64,000 bases of DNA from Bryum argenteum (lineage: Eukaryota > Streptophyta > Bryopsida > Bryales > Bryaceae), in assembly GCA_037043015.1 (NCBI GenBank), contig CM073321.1, positions 35,008,101-35,072,100 on the forward strand, given 5' to 3'. Positions 58,926 through 64,000 of this stretch are shown piece by piece (positions within the stretch are counted from its first letter, which is position 1; every line of letters begins with the position of its first letter). The position numbers and the translations under genes were made by a program. The notes under the pieces were generated by a model. It worked only from the letters and a program-made list of their open reading frames with translations, was not told the origin of the DNA and did not search any database.

Positions 58926-58957
58926 TTTAGGGTTTAGGGTTTAGGGTTTAGGGTTTA
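58926..58957 (+). repeat. Short interstitial telomere-type repeat / telo-box
   Basis: Four exact TTTAGGG units followed by TTTAAGA. TTTAGGG is the common plant and green-algal telomere unit. At only four units it may equally be a promoter telo-box (AAACCCTAA on the minus strand) or a repair scar. Confidence 0.8.
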
Positions 58958-61900
58958 AGATTTTTGATTACAGGTGTGTGATAATTGTTATTGGTCAAAA
59001 AAATGTTAATCTTTATACACCTAATGTGAGGTATACTATGTTAGCAAACACTCATTGAAAAAATAAAATTTTAGTTTAATTATTGGAAGCAATACAATGG
59101 ATACAACTTCTAATTTCATATTTTTGTGAATCGAGTATCTTTAACCTCAAACCTTACTTTCTAAATAAAGTTTCTACACAATAAATTCGATGCAATATTT
59201 ACCTTAACGTAAAGTCTTATTAAGTATTAAGCTATTATCTTATGTATAAGTTTCATAATACTAATTTTTTTGTGTGAATGCACTTGTTAACAATTCATAA
59301 TTGAATGTTGATTATTATACACTTCAAATTAATTCTATCATTTGCTATTTCTCGTTAAAAATTGTACGAGTAAACATAATTTTTATTAAATTTTATTTGC
59401 TTATCCGTAATATATATGATAATTATATGTAATATAATATAATATATAATACTTATTACATATTATATTATTTACTATTTATCTATAAATGAAAAATATA
59501 TCTTTCAAATTGTGAATTCATACAATGTAAATATAATCTTAGTATATTATTTAGAGTATCAAATTGCTTGAGCTATAAAAAGTAGTGATAAAATAAAATA
59601 TTTTAACTTTAAATTTTAAAAGAAATCTTCAAAGTAATGTACGATTAAAAATTTATACAATTTGATAAGTAAATTTGTAAACCCTGTTAAATACACTTTT
59701 GAATATTTAATAAAAGAAATTTGGATGTACATAAAATTTTATATTTAAATTTAATGTCAATGTATACATGCTCAATGGTATATATGTAATTTAATTTTTT
59801 TGTAACATAAAGCTTACCAAAATAAGATTACTTTTGAACGTTTTAATTTGATTTGTAGATGTTTAACCTTACAATTGGATTTCTTATTGAAATGTTCAAA
59901 ATCAATTGCAAATATGGACAGTTTTTTGTTTCAAATATGCATTTATCAAATACAATCAATACATTCATTGATCTTTAATGTTGAAATTCTATTTTGCAAA
60001 TTTTAGTAAGCTTTAAATTACCTATTACCTATCGTCTCCCAATGCATTTCAATGTCTTTAAGCATAGTGTATAGTGTAAGAACTATTATAAGCTTTGATC
60101 CTCCAAACGCGAGCGGTATCTAGTGGTTTGTATTAATTTTTAGTACAAACCATTTTATACGATGTCAAACAAAACAAATGATTGTAGAGTGCAAAAGACC
60201 TGAATGTTTTTATATCGAAGGAACAAATTTTGTGTTTGAAATGAACTGTTTTTTTGTAGATGTTGTCTGTATACACCGTCATTTACATCTGTACAGGTGA
60301 TTGTAAACATTATTAGCAGAGTAAAGTCACGTGTTAATATTGATTATGTACTTTTAATGTACATTAATTTTGCGTTCATTCAAAAATATGAGCACTGTGA
60401 CTGTTAGAAAACAAACAACAACAAGATTTGTTGAGCCATTTACAAATTCTTCCTTTCAGCTCATATTTTCCGTGATTCACATTACTGAGATTCACAAATA
60501 TGAGTATTGAAATTATTATTACTTTTGAACAAACTTTGAGAGTGATGAACTTCAATGACGTATTTATGTTTTAAACGTGATTGTTCCTTAATAATTTATT
60601 CTACTACCTTATAAATATATTTAAACGCGTACTAAAGAACAAAAATGGTTTTAAATGAACATGCAATAATAATAAATGTACAGAAATGATCGTTGTACAA
60701 TGTAAATAACAATGTGAGCAACAATGTAAACTAATACATGCTTTCATATTTTTAGAATGTAATCATAGTCATTATATTATCTAAAATATGTCTTTTTTAA
60801 TTATGTAGCTTGTAAAATTCTACACAATAGGCAATATTTATAGCTTATAGTTTAAGAATTTTATTGAAACTTTCTATGCAATAGCATGTTGTTTTATTAT
60901 AGTTTTACAGCACATAATATCATTAACCTATATTAGACATCAAAAAAATCCAAATTTGCATCTGTGCGAACTTTCACTGTTATACTTAATTATATTTATG
61001 AATCTCTTATCCTCAAATTTTAAATTTTGAAATAATATTCGAATTAATAATTTAGTTATTAACTTTTGTTGTCAAATACTCTATTTATAGATGTATCAAA
61101 AATTTTAAAAATATCATATTTGTTAATTATCTATATACAAACTAATATATTCAACAATAACTGTATGCAATATCAACTTATTCCCAGATAACAAGTGTAT
61201 TCCATATGTATTAATAATATATTCCTTACCTTCTCTCAAATAATCTATTTTGAAATAGTGTATTTAATAATTTTTTATATCTAAATAACATATATATAAA
61301 ATACTATATTTAATGGATTCCCTAATTATTAGTCTTTTAATGTCAATAAAAATATTAATTGAATTTTCCAAATAATCTATTTATTGACCTACTATTTTCA
61401 AATACAATATTCATAAGATCATGTATTTCTTGGCGTATCAGTTCACTAAATTAAATATATATATTTATTTATATTAATATATTTAGTAAATAGCCTTTTC
61501 AATAAATTTATTTCTATGTGTATTCAATAATTTGTTTATTAGCAGTTATCTTTGAAATACTATATTTATAAGATATTGTATCTTGTGTTGATCAATGTAT
61601 TATATGTATATTTATTTATTTATTTACATTAACATATTTATGAAAATTCTATAAAATATCCACAAATTCACAAATTGAATGTGTATGAAATAATCTCTTC
61701 ATTAATACTCATATTATCCAAAAAAAATATTCATTAAAGATATTGCTTACTAACGACTAATACCAAAATAACTTATGTACCAAAAACTTAGATTTTTTTA
61801 AAAATTTATATATTATTTTTTATTTTTTTGACATATAAAAGAGGTATTATGATAGATAGTAATCATTTTGATTTCTAATTTTAAAAAAAATCACATCAAT

Positions 61901-62552
61901 TTTTTATTAGCAACTCTTGCCTTTCGATACAAATCGCATATATCTTTTCATTCTTTACCCCAACGTGACTAGAGTACAAGAAGAATATTCAAGTTTTTAA
62001 TAACTTAGCGTATGTACTTATGGTTATATTTATTTATACTTACAAACTATTATTTGTACTTGTAAATACCCATCATCTGAACATAGTACATACTTTAGAA
62101 GTAGAAGAAATTAATATGTATAAGACAATTCGTGGTACAAATATAGTATATTTGTTTTACTCTGATGATCAAAAAAATTACACATCAAAGTAAAGAGCCT
62201 CATATAGAATTATTTTTACTCTTCAATGGTTTTTCATGCATGAATACTGTAGGGGATAAAAACTAAACATGACAGATCTTTTATTACAAAAGATAGGGAT
62301 CAATGTACTCTCTAAATTACTCGTTTAAAACTAAGAATTTAGAGTACTTTAGAGTACTAAATTTAGTCACAATTTAGTCACAAAGTTCCATTAAAAACCT
62401 AGACAATTACTTAGTCAAAATTTGGACAAAACTTGGACATAAATATAGTCAGAACGTAGTCAAAACTTAGCCAAGAATTATTTTAAAAAATTGTAAAAAT
62501 ACTTAAAACGTAACAAACTTTTACTAATAATCAGTAAGGTAAAAACGTTTGC
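58958..62552. other. AT-rich gene desert
   Basis: About 3.6 kb of very AT-rich sequence without an open frame worth noting on either strand. No conserved domain, RNA or tandem array was seen. Confidence 0.7.
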
Positions 62553-62656
62553 CATGCCCATGATCATGTGCATGGGCATAGTCATGTACATGGCCATGTA
62601 TGTATGTATGTATGACCATGTGCATGACCATGCCCATGCACATGATCATGGGCATG
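62553..62656. repeat. Perfect 26-bp inverted repeat (CATG-rich hairpin)
   Basis: Arms 62553-62578 and 62631-62656 are exact reverse complements (each built from CATGCCCATGATCATGTGC and neighbours). The intervening 52 bp is itself a weaker continuation of the stem, with a loop of TATG repeats. It sits at the border between the AT-rich desert and a GC-rich stretch. Confidence 0.8.
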
Positions 62657-63404
62657 AAAAAGTTTTTTGTGATGGGATCTTGACGTCCCACCACCGCCGC
62701 CTTTACCACGCAGGTCCCATCCCCCCCACTTACCTGCCATTGCCAGGCGCATTTCCTGCATTCTCTCTCCTTTCTCCTGCGCCTTGACATTCCTGCTTTT
62801 GCTGCATTTTGCTTACCTCAGAATTAGCGCTGGTCCCTCGCATGTTGTGTTTTTGAGCTGTGTTGTCATTTTGCGCGCTTTACGAGATCAGGGTTTTTGT
62901 TGTTTTTGTCGTTTTTGTCGAGGAGGAGGTTCGGGTAGTTGATTTCGTGCCATTTCGCTCGAGGCGCTACGAAGAGCGGCGAGGACGAGTTCTTAAGCGG
63001 AGAGCACGTTCACTACGAGGAGGTTCGAGAGTTTGATTTGGCGCCATCTGCTCGAGGCGCTGCGAAGAGCGGCGAGGACAACTTCAGTGCGGAGAGCACG
63101 AGTTTACTGCTGTGAGCGGCAGTTCTTAGGGTTCTGCGCGCGGCGGTGCGTAGACTGCAGCGGCGGTAGAAATTTGCAGCGGTGAGCTTCTGCGGCCGTC
63201 GCCGGTGGGCTTCTTTGCAGCGGTGAGCTTCTGCGAGCGCCATTTTCTTGGCCGTCGCAGGTGGAAAATTGCAGCGGTGAGCTTCTGCGAGCAACGGTGC
63301 TGGAGCTTCTGCTGCTGCCATCGTCGCGCTCGCTTGCTGTGGCCATCGCCTGTGCGGCTGCGAGTCTGAAGTCGGTACTACTCTAAGGTTCGTCATTATC
63401 TGCC
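62657..63404. repeat. GC-rich stretch with tandem duplications
   Basis: Two direct units of 94 bp start at 62923 and 63017 (GAGGAGGTTCG..., CTCGAGGCGCT, AAGAGCGGCGAGGAC). Downstream, GCAGCGGTGAGCTTCTGCG recurs three times between 63175 and 63292. Frames open on the minus strand are low-complexity and not called as genes. It could be the promoter or leader of a gene or element, but nothing shows which. Confidence 0.55.
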
Positions 63405-64000
63405 TGTTGTGAGCATGGAGAAAGAGAAAGCAATATATAACTGGTATTGAAAGATCTTCATTGAACCTGTATATGGTTCACATATATATACCCCAGTTAG
63501 GGTAGTAATTTTAGATACTTTTACTTTAGACTTTTACTTAACTTGAACTAACCGGGGAGTAAGATCTAAGTAAGAGGTTCTAGAAGGTTCCGAGGTCGCT
63601 CATCACAACACTCCTCCTCGACTGAGGAACACTTCACAACACTCCTCCTCGAACGATGATCTTCCTCGTTAAAAAACACTTCACGATGTTTTGAAGTGAA
63701 AAGAGTAAAGTCATCGTTCGCTATTAATATACACTAACTTAACAGCTGCTGAGCTTGATTTTGACCGCCATCATAATGTTGATAACATTGCTTCATAGAA
63801 CGCGTTGTGAAACGCTAGAAGTTCTCCTTCCACCAGCTTGTCTATGTCTTCCTTATCCTCCTCGCAAAGGCAATAGGGGTCCTCTTCAATCTTGTTCTAG
63901 CCAATCTTGGATGCTGAAATCAGGATCATGGTGTCCGCCATGTTGAAATTCTTCTGTAACTTCTTGATAGACGACTCCAAGTTTGCTCTCATCTGCATAA
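63405..64000 (-). mobile_element. Partial LTR element, probably Ty1/copia type, with 3' LTR 63405-63610 (fossil)
   Basis: Read on the minus strand, a purine-rich GAGGAGGAG leads into TGTTGTGATGAGCG, and the LTR ends TCACAACA at 63405 (206 bp, TG...CA). A TATATATA box lies inside it. The internal part continues past the right edge of the window, so coding content cannot be judged. The family is assigned by LTR style only. Confidence 0.55.

Noticed and set aside
58926-58957. A true chromosome end
   Set aside because: Only four TTTAGGG units, with ordinary sequence continuing for 5 kb on the right.
62553-62656. A microRNA precursor
   Set aside because: The stem is built of CATG simple repeats and no defined mature arm or conserved miRNA sequence is visible.

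Overview
The window looks like nuclear DNA of a green plant. It carries four TTTAGGG telomere-type units, short GT-AG introns of about 75-100 bp, a CACTA transposase remnant, Ty3/gypsy and Ty1/copia-type LTR fossils, and a long LINE. The lineage cannot be fixed from sequence alone. A Dualen-like LINE and a DxN-type FCP1/NIF protein family would fit a non-flowering streptophyte or a green alga, with low confidence. No tRNA or rRNA was seen, and no clearly intact housekeeping gene.

The main structure is a gene module that recurs about three times on the + strand in the same order. First comes a ParB-like protein fused to a degenerate N4/N6 DNA-methyltransferase fold (E). Then an acidic/coiled-coil segment (A), an FCP1/NIF-like HAD domain with a DxN instead of DxD motif (B), and a Pro/Ser-rich tail (C). 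Copy 1 (1-3760) shows A-B-C, with its E off the left edge. Copy 2 is E 4728-8995, A 9838-11156, B 11721-12518, C 15025-15825. Copy 3 is E 20982-23400, A 23799-24770, then a LINE of 10-12 kb, then B 37818-38583 and C 38950-39213. In copy 1, A-B-C can be read as one spliced protein. Each copy has its own short palindrome (19-23 bp) in or beside its genes, and the half-sites differ between copies while staying complementary. All copies show decay (in-frame TAG/TAA/TGA, frameshifts), so they look like aged mobile or selfish modules.

Other regions: 12.8-14.4 kb and 39.9-41.9 kb are inverted copies of one GC-rich repeat, with a 100-bp relative at 54.35 kb. A solo LTR lies at 17.7 kb and belongs to the same family as the 3' LTR of the broken Ty3/gypsy element at 46.9-50.1 kb. 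The LINE (minus strand, about 25.2 to 35.8-37.6 kb) has ORF1 and a giant ORF2 with a 2A-like motif, APE endonuclease, RT, an unrecognised domain, RNase H, CCHC and a C-terminal PD-(D/E)xK-like nuclease. A CACTA (DUF4218) piece is at 42.1-42.6 kb. A second gag/protease LTR fossil is at 50.1-54.3 kb. A DUF7869-type, transposase-like gene at 55.0-57.7 kb (minus) is preceded by a 46-bp-period palindrome array. The stretch 58.9-62.5 kb is AT-rich and seems empty. The right edge holds GC-rich tandem repeats and a partial copia-type element with its LTR at 63405-63610.
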